Source: UBA6627 sp965248675
GTDB taxonomy: Bacteria; Chloroflexota; Dehalococcoidia; UBA2979
Direction: 5' to 3'
Length of the DNA: 64,000 nt
Assembly (NCBI GenBank): GCA_965248675.1
Contig: CBDFJZ010000005.1
Span: forward strand, 62,001 to 126,000
Shown here: positions 25,288 through 33,478 of the stretch, piece after piece
How the letters are laid out: every line of letters begins with the position of its first letter
How positions within the stretch are numbered: the stretch's first letter is position 1
Position numbers and translations under genes: made by a program
The notes under the pieces: model-generated
Seen by the model: only the letters and a program-made list of their open reading frames with translations
The model's database searches: none
Told to the model about the DNA's origin: nothing

Positions 25288-26183
25288 GAGTTGAACTGCT
25301 CCCAGAGCTCGATGGCGAGCGGGCCCAACACGAGGATGAATAGCGTGGGCAGAATCAGCAGGATGATCGGGAACGTCATCTTCACCGGGATCACGCGAGC
25401 GCGCTGTTCGGCGAAGAGCCGTCGTGCGGCGCGGATGTGAGCCGACTGCGCGCGGAGCACGCCGCTCAAGGTCGTGCCGCTCTCTTCGGCCTGGACGATC
25501 GCCTGCAACATTCCGGCGAGATCCTCAACGCCCGTTCGGCGTCCGATGTCCTCGATCGCCTCGCTGCGGCGGCGGCCGAGGGAGACCTCGCGGAGCATGA
25601 TGCGGATCTCCTCCTGGAGCGGCCCCGGCAGCTCCAGCGCCACCCGCGCGAAGCTCGCGTTGATGTCGAGGCCGGCCTCGACGCAGGTGGTGAGCAGATC
25701 GGCGACGTCGGGCAAGCTCCGCCAGACTTCGGTGCGCCGCCGGCGCACGCGCTTTCGGAGCCAGAGCGTTGGGAGGGCGAATCCGCCGATCGCGGCGCCG
25801 AGCGCGGTGGCGACGATCGCCCCGCCGATACTGGCGCCATATGTAAGCGCGAGCGCGAGCGGCAGCGCGGCGAAGGTGACCCCGATCAGCGTCGCGATCG
25901 CGACGAATTCCGCGACCGAGGCCGGGTGACCGGCCGCGGTGAGCGCGCGACGGATCGCCGCGAGCAGCGACGGCGGGACCCAGCGCTCGACTTCGTCGTC
26001 CAACCGCCCGCCGCGATTGGCGATCGCCGTGGGTGGTGCCGCGAACTCCTGGTGGCGAGAGATGGTCTCGCGTTTCAACTCGGCAACCCGTCCTGCGGCG
26101 AGACGGCGCGTCCGCGGCCGAAGCGCCAGCGCGACGAACAGCACCGCGGCGGCGATCGAGGGTCCACTGAGCAGAGCGAGCAT
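25284..26183 (-). CDS. tadC: Tad pilus inner-membrane platform protein TadC
   Basis: 299 aa type II secretion F-domain protein. N-terminal helix (ALLSGPSIAAAVLFVALAL), a cytosolic stretch, two central helices and the conserved cytosolic T2SSF segment (LPDVADLLTTCVEAGLDINASFARVA and SEAIEDIGRRTGVEDLAGMLQAIVQAEESGTTL) before a C-terminal helix (IILLILPTLFILVLGPLAI). With TadB it forms the platform on which the CpaF ATPase acts. Gap to tadB is 14 nt. Confidence 0.92.
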   Translation of the reverse strand: MLALLSGPSIAAAVLFVALALRPRTRRLAAGRVAELKRETISRHQEFAAPPTAIANRGGRLDDEVERWVPPSLLAAIRRALTAAGHPASVAEFVAIATLIGVTFAALPLALALTYGASIGGAIVATALGAAIGGFALPTLWLRKRVRRRRTEVWRSLPDVADLLTTCVEAGLDINASFARVALELPGPLQEEIRIMLREVSLGRRRSEAIEDIGRRTGVEDLAGMLQAIVQAEESGTTLSGVLRAQSAHIRAARRLFAEQRARVIPVKMTFPIILLILPTLFILVLGPLAIELWEQFNS

Positions 26184-26197
26184 CGCGCTATCCCGCC

Positions 26198-27175
26198 CTA
26201 GTAGTCGACCCGTGCAACCTTGCGGAGGATGATGAACGCGACGACGTTCATCGTGATCGCCGTGCCGAGCAGCGCCAGACCGGTGGGTTCGGTCCAGAGC
26301 CGTCCGTAGATGTCCGGATTGAGCAGAGTTATCACCAGCGCGAGGGCGAGCGGGTAGAGCGCGATCACGCGCGCGGTCATCCGCGAGTAGGCGGTGAGTG
26401 CGTTGACCTGATGCCGGAGTTCGATGCGCTCGCGCATGGTGCGAGCGAGGTTGTCCAGGACTTCAGCGAGGTTCCCGCCTGCGCTGCGCTGCACGATCAT
26501 CGCGGTGACAAGTAAGCGCACATGGCCGCTGGGGACACGATCGGCCCAGGCACGGAGCGCATCCTCCATCTGCTGGCCGAGGCGGACGTCCGTGAGGAGG
26601 CGGTCGACTTCGACCTGCAGCGGTCGGCCGACGCGCTTCGCGGCGGAGTCGAGCGCCTGGAGGAGCGAAAACCCGGCACGCACGGAACTCGCCATCAGGC
26701 TCAGCAGGTCGACGAGCTGCTGATCCATTCGTTCGAGACGGCGAACGGTCCGGTAGGCGAGGTAGGCGCGTGGCAGGAACCAGCCGACGAGCGCGAGCGA
26801 CACGGCGATCACGAACGCGAGCGCCGGCGTGCCGCCGATCAGCAGGGCGATGGCGATGCCAACCGACGCGGCGACCGCCTGAGCCAGGATGAAGCCTCCC
26901 GGTCGGATCTCGAGGCCGGCGAGTGACAGCGCGGCCTGCATCTCCGCCCCGCGCGTGCCGCGGGCGAACAGGAGCTTCAGCACCGGCACCGAGGTGGGCG
27001 GACTGCGGAGCGGGAGCGCGGTGGCGCTCGCCGATCCGCTGTCGACATGGCGTTGGAGGCCACGGATGCGATCGTCAGCGAGGTTGCGATCGGCCGCGCG
27101 CTGGCGGGTGCTCAGCGCCGCGAAGAGGACCGCGCAGGCCACCGACAGGGCGACGCCGAAGGCTAGTGCGTCCAT
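26198..27175 (-). CDS. tadB: Tad pilus inner-membrane platform protein TadB
   Basis: 325 aa. Same T2SSF family as TadC but with the TadB arrangement: an N-terminal helix, a short basic cytosolic segment, two helices (about 95-140), then the conserved cytosolic domain (LVDLLSLMASSVRAGFSLLQALDSAAKRVGRPL, MIVQRSAGGNLAEVLDNLARTMRERIELR) and a C-terminal helix pair. Its start overlaps the cpaF stop by 13 nt, which supports co-translation. Confidence 0.92.
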   Translation of the reverse strand: MDALAFGVALSVACAVLFAALSTRQRAADRNLADDRIRGLQRHVDSGSASATALPLRSPPTSVPVLKLLFARGTRGAEMQAALSLAGLEIRPGGFILAQAVAASVGIAIALLIGGTPALAFVIAVSLALVGWFLPRAYLAYRTVRRLERMDQQLVDLLSLMASSVRAGFSLLQALDSAAKRVGRPLQVEVDRLLTDVRLGQQMEDALRAWADRVPSGHVRLLVTAMIVQRSAGGNLAEVLDNLARTMRERIELRHQVNALTAYSRMTARVIALYPLALALVITLLNPDIYGRLWTEPTGLALLGTAITMNVVAFIILRKVARVDY

Positions 27176-28545
27176 GACGTCCCCTCGCCATCATTGGCGA
27201 TCTCCTGGACGAAGCGGGTGACGTCCTCGCCTCGAATCCGGAGCCGCTCAGCGAACGTCGGCATCAACCCGGTCGAGACCAGCGAGCCGCGGACTTCAAG
27301 GACTGGCCCGAGCCCTTCGTGGCGAAACACGAAGAGGTCCTGCGTGGTGACCACTTCGCTCTCCATGCCGGTGATTTCCGTGAGCTGGGTGACACGGCGG
27401 GAACCATCGCTCATCCGGGCGACGTGGATGATCAGATCGATTGCCGAGGCGACCTGCTCTCGGATCGCGCGCACGGGGAGGTCGTAGCCGGCCATCAGGA
27501 CCATGTTCTCGATGCGCGAGAGCGCGTCGCGGGGCGAGTTGGCGTGCACGGTGGTGAGCGAGCCGTCGTGGCCGGTGTTCATCGCCTGCATCATTTCGAA
27601 GGCCTCGCTGCCGCGAACCTCGCCGACGATGATCCGATCGGGTCGCATCCGGAGCGAGTTTCGGAACAGGTCCTGCTGGGTGACCGGGTTCTTACCCTCG
27701 ACGTTCGGTGGGCGGGCCTCCATGGCGACGACATGGCGCTGCTGGAGCTTCAGTTCCGTCGGGTCCTCGATGGTGACGATTCGCTCGCCGCCCGGTATGC
27801 GCTCGGATAGCGCGTTCAGGAAGGTGGTCTTCCCGGAGCCGGTCCCGCCCGAGACGATCACGTTCAGACGGTGCTGCACGCATAGCCCGGCGAACGCGGC
27901 GACGGGGGCCGGTAGGGTCGCATTCGCGATCAGCTGATCGAGCGTGTGCTTGTCGCTACGGAATTTCCTGATCGTGAGCACGGGTCCGCGTGGGACGACG
28001 GGCGGAATCGCCGCGTTGACGCGCGACCCGTCGAGGAGACGCGCGTCGACCAGGGGCGACGCCTCGTCGACGCGCCGTCCGACGGCGGAGGTGATGCGAT
28101 CGATGATCCGCATCACGTGCGCGCGGTCTTTGAAGCCGACGGGGTACTCGAAGATCACACCGTCGCGTTCGTAGTAGACCTCGTCGAAGTTGTTGACCAT
28201 GACCTCGGAGATCGTGTCGTCTTGGATCAGGCGCTCGATCGGTCCGAGGCCGAGCACTTCGTCGACGACGCGCAACACGACCTCCTCACGCTCGGCGCCA
28301 GGGAGCTGTGGCGCCTCCTCGGTGGTGAGGCGCCGGGCGATGCCCTCGACGGCACGCTGAGCGGCGTCTCCGTCGAGTGCCGAGAGCGCGGCGAGGTCAA
28401 CCTCCTCGAGCAGACGCCGATGAATGTTGTCGACGATTTCGAGGAGGGCGGTATCGACGCCAAAGCGCTGCTCTTGCGCCGCCGCCGCGAGCGCCGCGGT
28501 GCCAGCGATCGGCTGGAACGCCGGTGCGTCAGAGGTCAAGGTCAT
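27163..28545 (-). CDS. cpaF: Tad pilus assembly ATPase CpaF/TadA
   Basis: 460 aa hexameric secretion ATPase powering pilus assembly. N-terminal helical domain (about 1-100), then the core with FDEVYYERDGVIFEYPVGF. Walker A is IVSGGTGSGKTTFLNALSE (about residue 233-251), the Asp box is IVTIEDPTELKLQQRHVV, Walker B is RIIVGEVRGSEAFEMMQ and the His box is NTGHDGSLTTVHANSPRD. Length and motif order are standard for the CpaF branch. Confidence 0.95.
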   Translation of the reverse strand: MTLTSDAPAFQPIAGTAALAAAAQEQRFGVDTALLEIVDNIHRRLLEEVDLAALSALDGDAAQRAVEGIARRLTTEEAPQLPGAEREEVVLRVVDEVLGLGPIERLIQDDTISEVMVNNFDEVYYERDGVIFEYPVGFKDRAHVMRIIDRITSAVGRRVDEASPLVDARLLDGSRVNAAIPPVVPRGPVLTIRKFRSDKHTLDQLIANATLPAPVAAFAGLCVQHRLNVIVSGGTGSGKTTFLNALSERIPGGERIVTIEDPTELKLQQRHVVAMEARPPNVEGKNPVTQQDLFRNSLRMRPDRIIVGEVRGSEAFEMMQAMNTGHDGSLTTVHANSPRDALSRIENMVLMAGYDLPVRAIREQVASAIDLIIHVARMSDGSRRVTQLTEITGMESEVVTTQDLFVFRHEGLGPVLEVRGSLVSTGLMPTFAERLRIRGEDVTRFVQEIANDGEGTSWTH

Positions 28546-28559
28546 GACAGCTCCCTGGT

Positions 28560-29765
28560 CTAGTTCACGCCGAGCAGGGCGCGGACCCGCTGGAACGGTC
28601 TGGCGCGCTGATGCCCATTGGTGGTGACGCCGGCGAGCGCCCCGGCGAGGGCGACGATGCTCGCCGCTCCCTTACCGCCGCTGGACCACTCGCCCACGGT
28701 TTCGCCCAGCTGGGTGCGTTCGTGGAGGTGCGGGTCGTGCGGGATCTCCCAGTAGACCGAGGCTTCGATCGCCTCCTCGATCACATCGCGTGAGACCTCG
28801 GGGTTGGCGTGTACGTGGTTGATCACGAAGCGGACCGTCGAAGGCTGCACGTAGCGGTCGATGAACAACTGCTGCGCCTGCATGTTGTCGTGCATCGTGA
28901 AGACGTCCGGCGTGAGCAACCAGAAGATGACGGAGGCGTTGCCCAGCGTGGCGAGGGTGATCGGGTTCGGCGTGGCGTCCAGGTCGACCACGACGTAGTC
29001 GTGACTCCGCCGAAGGAGTTCGATCGCGGCGCTGAAACGCTCAGACTCGATGCTCTGCCACTGCAACGGATCGGTCGGTCCGGTGAGGACGCGTGCTCCG
29101 CTGGTGTGTTCGAGTGTGTGCTGCGAGAGATCCGGCTCTGGGTTGCCCAGGTCGGCGAGCAAGGATTGCATCCCCGAGCGGTCGGAGGGCAGGCCCATGG
29201 CGATCGCGACATCGCCGAAGCTGGTGTCCGCGTCGACGAGCACCGCCGACTGACCGACATCGTGCGCGAGCGCGGCGGTGAGGTTGGTGGCGAAGGTGGT
29301 CTTGCCAACGCCGCCCTTGGCGGAATAGACGGCGACGACGGTGCCCTCGAAGCCGATCGCGGCGCGACCCGATAGACGCAGCCGGCGGTCCTCTTCGGAC
29401 TCGAGCGCGTCCTGGACGGCGGTCTCGATGACCGTTCGGTTGAGCGGTTGGACCAGGAAGTCGCGGGCGCCGGCGTGCATCGCCTTGCGGGCGATGTCCA
29501 CTTGATCCAGTGAGGAATAGGCGACGATCGGGGTTTCCGGCAGCGCCTGGAGGAGCGCCTCCATCGTTTCGAGCGGTCGGATCAGCGGGTCCTCCAGCGC
29601 ACAGAGGATCACGTCCGGCCGCTTCTCGATGGCGCGATTGACGGCCTCGGTGCCGAACGGTGCCTCGCCCCCGACGCTGACGCTCGACTGCGCGAGCATC
29701 CGGTTGATGCTGAACCGTGTCTCGGCGTCCTGGTCGACGACAAGCACTTCGATTGGTCGGGGCAT
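28560..29765 (-). CDS. cpaE: Pilus localisation/assembly protein CpaE/TadZ
   Basis: 401 aa. An N-terminal receiver-like domain (about 1-125; IEVLVVDQDAETRFSINRML) lacks a clear phosphorylatable Asp environment, as is usual in TadZ (atypical receiver). It is followed by a MinD/ParA-like ATPase domain with deviant Walker A VYSAKGGVGKTTFATNLTAAL (about 148-168), ILVDADTSFGDVAIAMGL and the VVDLDATPNPITLATL segment. The family positions the Tad apparatus, often at a cell pole. The 14-nt gap to cpaF indicates one transcript. Confidence 0.92.
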   Translation of the reverse strand: MPRPIEVLVVDQDAETRFSINRMLAQSSVSVGGEAPFGTEAVNRAIEKRPDVILCALEDPLIRPLETMEALLQALPETPIVAYSSLDQVDIARKAMHAGARDFLVQPLNRTVIETAVQDALESEEDRRLRLSGRAAIGFEGTVVAVYSAKGGVGKTTFATNLTAALAHDVGQSAVLVDADTSFGDVAIAMGLPSDRSGMQSLLADLGNPEPDLSQHTLEHTSGARVLTGPTDPLQWQSIESERFSAAIELLRRSHDYVVVDLDATPNPITLATLGNASVIFWLLTPDVFTMHDNMQAQQLFIDRYVQPSTVRFVINHVHANPEVSRDVIEEAIEASVYWEIPHDPHLHERTQLGETVGEWSSGGKGAASIVALAGALAGVTTNGHQRARPFQRVRALLGVN

Positions 29766-29815
29766 CGGCAGACCTTGCTTTCTACGTGGTTCTCGCGGCC
29801 TTCAGCGGGTACGGA

Positions 29816-30700
29816 CTAGCGGTCCCTGAGGTCCGGATGGAGCACTCCGAGCGGCAACAGGTCAGAGTCCGAGACCGTCACGGTTTCGTCGTCGTCGAAG
29901 GCGCGGAGCGTCAGATAGAGGGTCGCGTGCTTGTCGACGAGAGCCAGCAGCTGGGCGTCCTCGGGCGATACGGCGAGTGTGACGGTGCGCGCGCTGGGCT
30001 GAGGCTCTGGGGCAAGCGGACGGACACCGAGCGAGTCGGTCCCGGCGGCAGCCGCTTCGCTCGAGGTTGCGTCAGCCGCCAACTCTTCCTCAGCGGTGGC
30101 GGGCGGTGGGACCGCCTGCTGCGGGACCTGAGCGACGGAGAGCACCTCGACGTTCTGGAGCACGGTGACGGCCTTCTCGAGACCGGCGAGGTCCAGGTCG
30201 AGCAGCGCGATCACGTCGACGCGATCGCCGGCGACGATGAGCCCCGCGACCGCGCTGGACTCGGTGACGGAGATTGCAACGGCGCGATGGCCGGCGGGGA
30301 TGACGAAGCTGAGTCCGCTGTCGGCTGCCACGCCGTCCTCGAAGGTCGCCCCGACCTTCTGGGGGCCGATCTGTTCGTTCGCGGCGACGGGGAAGCGAGT
30401 GACCTGCTCGACGACGGATTCGGACGAGGCGAAGGCGTTGACCAGAGCGGCCTCGACCGGGATTGACTGGACGGCGACCATCTCCGCGGTGAGGCGCGTA
30501 CGGGCGGGAATGTCGTCGACCGCGACCACGCGCAGCAAGGTCGCGGCGCCAGTAGCCGTCGCGGTGCTGCTGCTTGCGCCGCTGTCGCGGAGCGCGGCGA
30601 AGGCGAGCAGGCCGGCGATGATCGCGAAGCCCATCGCCAGGACCAGATAGAGGCGACCGCTCGTGCGAGGCGGCGGGCGTTGGGCGATTGCTTGTGCCAT
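29816..30700 (-). CDS. cpaB: Flp pilus assembly protein CpaB/RcpC
   Basis: 294 aa. A short cytosolic N-terminus is followed by one membrane helix (LYLVLAMGFAIIAGLLAFAAL, about 18-38), then an SAF domain starting LLRVVAVDDIPARTRLTAEMVAVQSIP (about 52-80). A second domain carries FVIPAGHRAVAISVTESSAVAGLIVAGDRVDVIALL. The C-terminal part (SARTVTLAVSPEDAQLLALVDKHATLYLTLR) is the usual CpaB ending. The family is thought to interact with the outer channel or peptidoglycan. An acidic Ala/Glu-rich insert lies near residue 190-220. Confidence 0.9.
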   Translation of the reverse strand: MAQAIAQRPPPRTSGRLYLVLAMGFAIIAGLLAFAALRDSGASSSTATATGAATLLRVVAVDDIPARTRLTAEMVAVQSIPVEAALVNAFASSESVVEQVTRFPVAANEQIGPQKVGATFEDGVAADSGLSFVIPAGHRAVAISVTESSAVAGLIVAGDRVDVIALLDLDLAGLEKAVTVLQNVEVLSVAQVPQQAVPPPATAEEELAADATSSEAAAAGTDSLGVRPLAPEPQPSARTVTLAVSPEDAQLLALVDKHATLYLTLRAFDDDETVTVSDSDLLPLGVLHPDLRDR

Positions 30701-30748
30701 CAGAACTTCCTTCCGTGCATCCCGGGACTCGTCGGGCTGCTTCGCTGA

Positions 30749-32022
30749 CTACTCGACGAGCGCGTAGATGCGGACGCCGAACGGGTTGAGCGGGCCGCCA
30801 GGCCCTCCGAGCTTCATGTGCTGGATGAACGTGCCCACGATCTGGACGTTGGACTGGTCACCGTTCGGGACGTCGCAGACCGGGTACGCCGCCGTGACGA
30901 ACCCGTCGCTATCGACGACCTCGCAGCGGTCGATGAAGAAGCCGGCGAACGCGATGATTGGCTCCGAGCCGAAGCCGTTGGGGCTGTCGAATTCGTCGAT
31001 CAACACGATCGTGACGAAACGTGGCGTGTCTGGTGTGCTCGGATCATCATCCCAGGGGGGGCCGCAGTCGCGAGGGGCGAACAACACGTCGGGTCCCGGT
31101 GTCGCGCTCGGCGGGGTGGAGGTGAACGCTTCCGGCAGCTGGTCGTAGCCGTTCAACGTCCCCAGGAGCAGGCCGTGCTCCTCGTCGCACGCGCCTTCGG
31201 TAGCCAGCAGATTTTCGATGGCGGTGAGGGTCGGTCCAACCTGCAAACCGGGCTCGGTGTCGATCACTTCGCCGAGCTCACACGTTGCCCCAGAGCCCTC
31301 TACGATGTTCTCGACATATTTCGCGGCACCGCCGCCGGATTCGTTGCACTCCTCGCCCGGTTCGTCTCCGAGGCGAATCGAGCCAACTTGAGACGACGGA
31401 GACTCAAGGCGAATGGTGCATTCGTCGCCGTAGCGGGGCTGGTATTGTAGGGGGTTGTCCGGGTCGTCCGGTTGAGTCCCGCGCCGATGAATTCGAAGCA
31501 CGGCGAGTTCAGGATCGACAGCGACCACGGGCGGAGCCCGTCGGCCTCGCGCAAGGAGCCGACGCAGGCCTTTGCGTGCGCGCCGACATCGAACGCGATG
31601 CCAAACTCAGACGCGAGGAACAGATTCGCCGGCCGGGAGATGTCGACTGTGATCGAGTCGATCTGATCGGGGTCGTCGGCGGGGTGGTCGTTCCAGCAGG
31701 TGTTGTCGAGGATGAGGTTCACGATCTCGCTGGGATCGACGCCGTTGCGGATCCCCCACTCGCGCGCGAACTGGTCCGCCTGGACGGTGTTATCTGGCAG
31801 GTCCTGGACGCCGGCGAGCGCCATCAGGTCCGCGCTCTTCTGCTGGTCGCGGCGCTCGACGGCGATGTCGCCGTAGTCGATGACGATCGCGCCGGTCATG
31901 ATCACGATCAAGAAGAACGTGGCGAACCAGATCAGGCCGGCGCCGCGTTCGTCGCGGTTGAGCCGGCGGGCGGCTACGCCCGCGCGGCGCCGAATCGGCG
32001 ATCGCAGTTGGTTGGGGGTCAT
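30749..32022 (-). pseudogene. tadG: TadG-type pilus protein, split by an apparent frameshift
   Basis: Two overlapping frames make one TadG-like protein of about 424 residues. The first (ATG at 32022, ATGA overlap with tadE) has the basic N-terminus and RGAGLIWFATFFLIVIMTGAIVIDYGD, the TadE/TadG membrane helix, followed by the DQQKSADLMALAGV segment. At about 31450-31485 the sensible sequence passes to another frame, which continues NPLQYQPRYGDECTIRLES, GSIRLGDEP and a CELGEVIDTEPGLQVGPT segment typical of TadG C-termini, to the stop at 30749. A run of five G (plus 31450-31454) lies in the switch window, so a homopolymer consensus error is a real possibility. Pilus-biogenesis function is expected if the gene is intact. 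Confidence 0.7.
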
Positions 32023-32570
32023 GACGAACAGTCCCATCCACGGTCGACGGGGCTGGCCGGTTCAAGCTCCACGCGCGAGTCGGCGCAAGCGCCGAGGTCG
32101 ATCTCGGCGAACGAGAGCCACGAGAGGAACGGGTTGATCAGTCGGTGCCGGTAGTTGGCGCGGACGGTGATCGCGTCGCCGACCTCGCCGGAGGTCGTAT
32201 TGGCGTCCGGGCCATCGTTCCAGGTGACCTCGATGCAGGCTTGATCGGCGGGCGTCAGCGGGCAGGTCGCCGCGGCGCCGCTGAGCAGCGAGAGCGACTG
32301 GTCGATCGCGGTCTGCCGGATCGTAGCCTCGTCGGCGCCGACCGCGCCGGCTCGCGTGGCCTCGTGGACCGCGTGGTTGATCTGGTGCGACTCGCCGAGG
32401 GCGACGCCGAAGTCCACGAGCATGAAGATGAAGAACAGAACGAACGGCATGAGCATGGCGAACTCGACAACGTCCTGGCCGCGGCGGCCGCGGTGCATGG
32501 CTCGTGCGGCCCGAGACGCGGTGCGGCGCATTGCCGCGAGCGGGCGACGGGATGTTTGTCCGTCGGTCAT
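32019..32570 (-). CDS. tadE: TadE-like pseudopilin
   Basis: 183 aa from ATG at 32570, preceded by AGGACC. A basic N-terminus (MHRGRRGQDVVEFAML) shows the TadE-family Gly-Gln-Asp-x-Val-Glu-Phe start of the membrane helix, then MPFVLFFIFMLVDFGVALGE. The extracytoplasmic part has paired Cys (CPLTPADQACIEVTW and later CADS, WDCSS). The stop overlaps the tadG ATG in ATGA. The same frame is open upstream through the hairpin region into the pilin module with no stop, so as written the pilin and TadE could be one 284-residue product; separate translation is the more usual arrangement. Confidence 0.8.
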   Translation of the reverse strand: MTDGQTSRRPLAAMRRTASRAARAMHRGRRGQDVVEFAMLMPFVLFFIFMLVDFGVALGESHQINHAVHEATRAGAVGADEATIRQTAIDQSLSLLSGAAATCPLTPADQACIEVTWNDGPDANTTSGEVGDAITVRANYRHRLINPFLSWLSFAEIDLGACADSRVELEPASPVDRGWDCSS

Positions 32571-32873
32571 GGTTGGTCCTGGTCTCGTGGGTGGAGGCCG
32601 GACCACCGATTGGTGGCCCGGCCTCCGCGTCGTTACGACCTGGAGGCCGGCGACGCAGATCGATGTCGCGTCAAAGTCGACACACCTCTCGACGCCGTCG
32701 GCGAACGACTGCAACGCACCAGTGAAGACGCCGGCGAGGATGAGCAGCGCGACCGCCATCAGGCCGGAAATCATCGTCCATTCCAGCGTGTCCTGACCGC
32801 GCTCGTCGCGGTTCAGCTTGCCGAGCAGCGACGAGACGTACGTCACGACCGTTGCCTGTAGGTAAAGAGCCAT
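32571..32873 (-). CDS. Flp-type class III pilin module (no stop before tadE as written)
   Basis: ATG at 32873 follows an ideal GGAGGT at a 6-nt distance. About 70 residues read as a small pilin: a leader MALYLQATVVTYVSSLLGKLNRDERGQD, then EWTMISGLMAVALLILAGVF, with Glu a few residues into the processed helix as in Flp prepilins, and a Cys-containing end (RCVDFDATSIC). After that the frame runs without a stop through a GC-rich inverted-repeat zone into tadE. A TAA lies at plus 32633-32635 but in another frame, so the natural stop may have been lost by an indel. The usual Flp pilin is 50-70 residues, matching the module before the hairpins. Substrate of CpaA if real. Confidence 0.6.
32593..32650 (-). 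promoter_or_regulatory. Two mutually exclusive hairpins between pilin and tadE
   Basis: Hairpin A: a 15-bp stem, 32593-32607 with 32612-32626, 4-nt loop. Its single non-Watson-Crick position becomes a G-U pair only in the minus-strand transcript, which is the sense direction here. Hairpin B: a perfect 9-bp stem, 32618-32626 with 32642-32650, with a smaller gtcg/cgac stem inside its loop. Both use 32618-32626, so they cannot form together. No T-run follows. Plausible roles are damping read-through from the pilin into downstream genes or protecting the pilin mRNA 3' end. Confidence 0.55.
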
Positions 32874-33032
32874 CAATAAACCTCCATCAATCCGTTTGTT
32901 CATTCGTTGCCGGCGGCCTCGGCGCGAGGCGGTGGGTCGCCAGCGATGACGCGGTTCGTCGTCTAGATTCCTCGCCTTCCCGCCGACGCCGCGCGCGGCT
33001 GCCGGTCGATTCGTCGGCGCCGTTGGCGCCGC

Positions 33033-33251
33033 CTAGCCGTCTTCCCCGTGGGCGCGGAGCCGGAGCGGGGACGGTGACGAGTCACCGCCTTCTGGCTGCC
33101 TCGAGATCTGGCGGGCGAGGAAGTCGGTCAGCGCGGACAGGTCGACGAATCGGGCGGATTCGCCGGACAAGACGTGCTGGACCTCGCCGCGGAGGATCTC
33201 GTCTCCGCTCGCCCAGACGCGGACGGTGAACGACTCGTAACGGCCGTTCAT
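33033..33251 (-). CDS. Small conserved protein of unknown function
   Basis: 72 aa: MNGRYESFTVRVWASGDEIL, RGEVQHVLSGESARFVDLSALTDFLARQ. This looks like a small beta-alpha family I have seen in high-GC deep-branching bacteria, in which a single domain ends in a helix; no function is established. The C-terminal 20 residues are Pro/Ser-rich. It lies about 160 nt upstream of the pilin gene on the same strand and could be the first gene of the Tad transcript, or independent. Confidence 0.6.
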   Translation of the reverse strand: MNGRYESFTVRVWASGDEILRGEVQHVLSGESARFVDLSALTDFLARQISRQPEGGDSSPSPLRLRAHGEDG

Positions 33252-33478
33252 CGTTCGCGACCCGGGCGCCGGGGAATGCGCGCGTGGCCTGCAACCGTGG
33301 TTTCGAAGCGCAACACGCAGCTCCCCTTCGCACAGGACGGCGGGACTATGTCTGAGCGCGATTAGCGGGGGATTAGCGGCGAATGTGTTCGGAGTTAGCG
33401 GGGGCGGGGTGGAGGCCGAACGCGGGGCGGCGGGCCTCGCGAGCGGTCGGGCCTACAGGGGAGGCGCGGCGCACCCGC

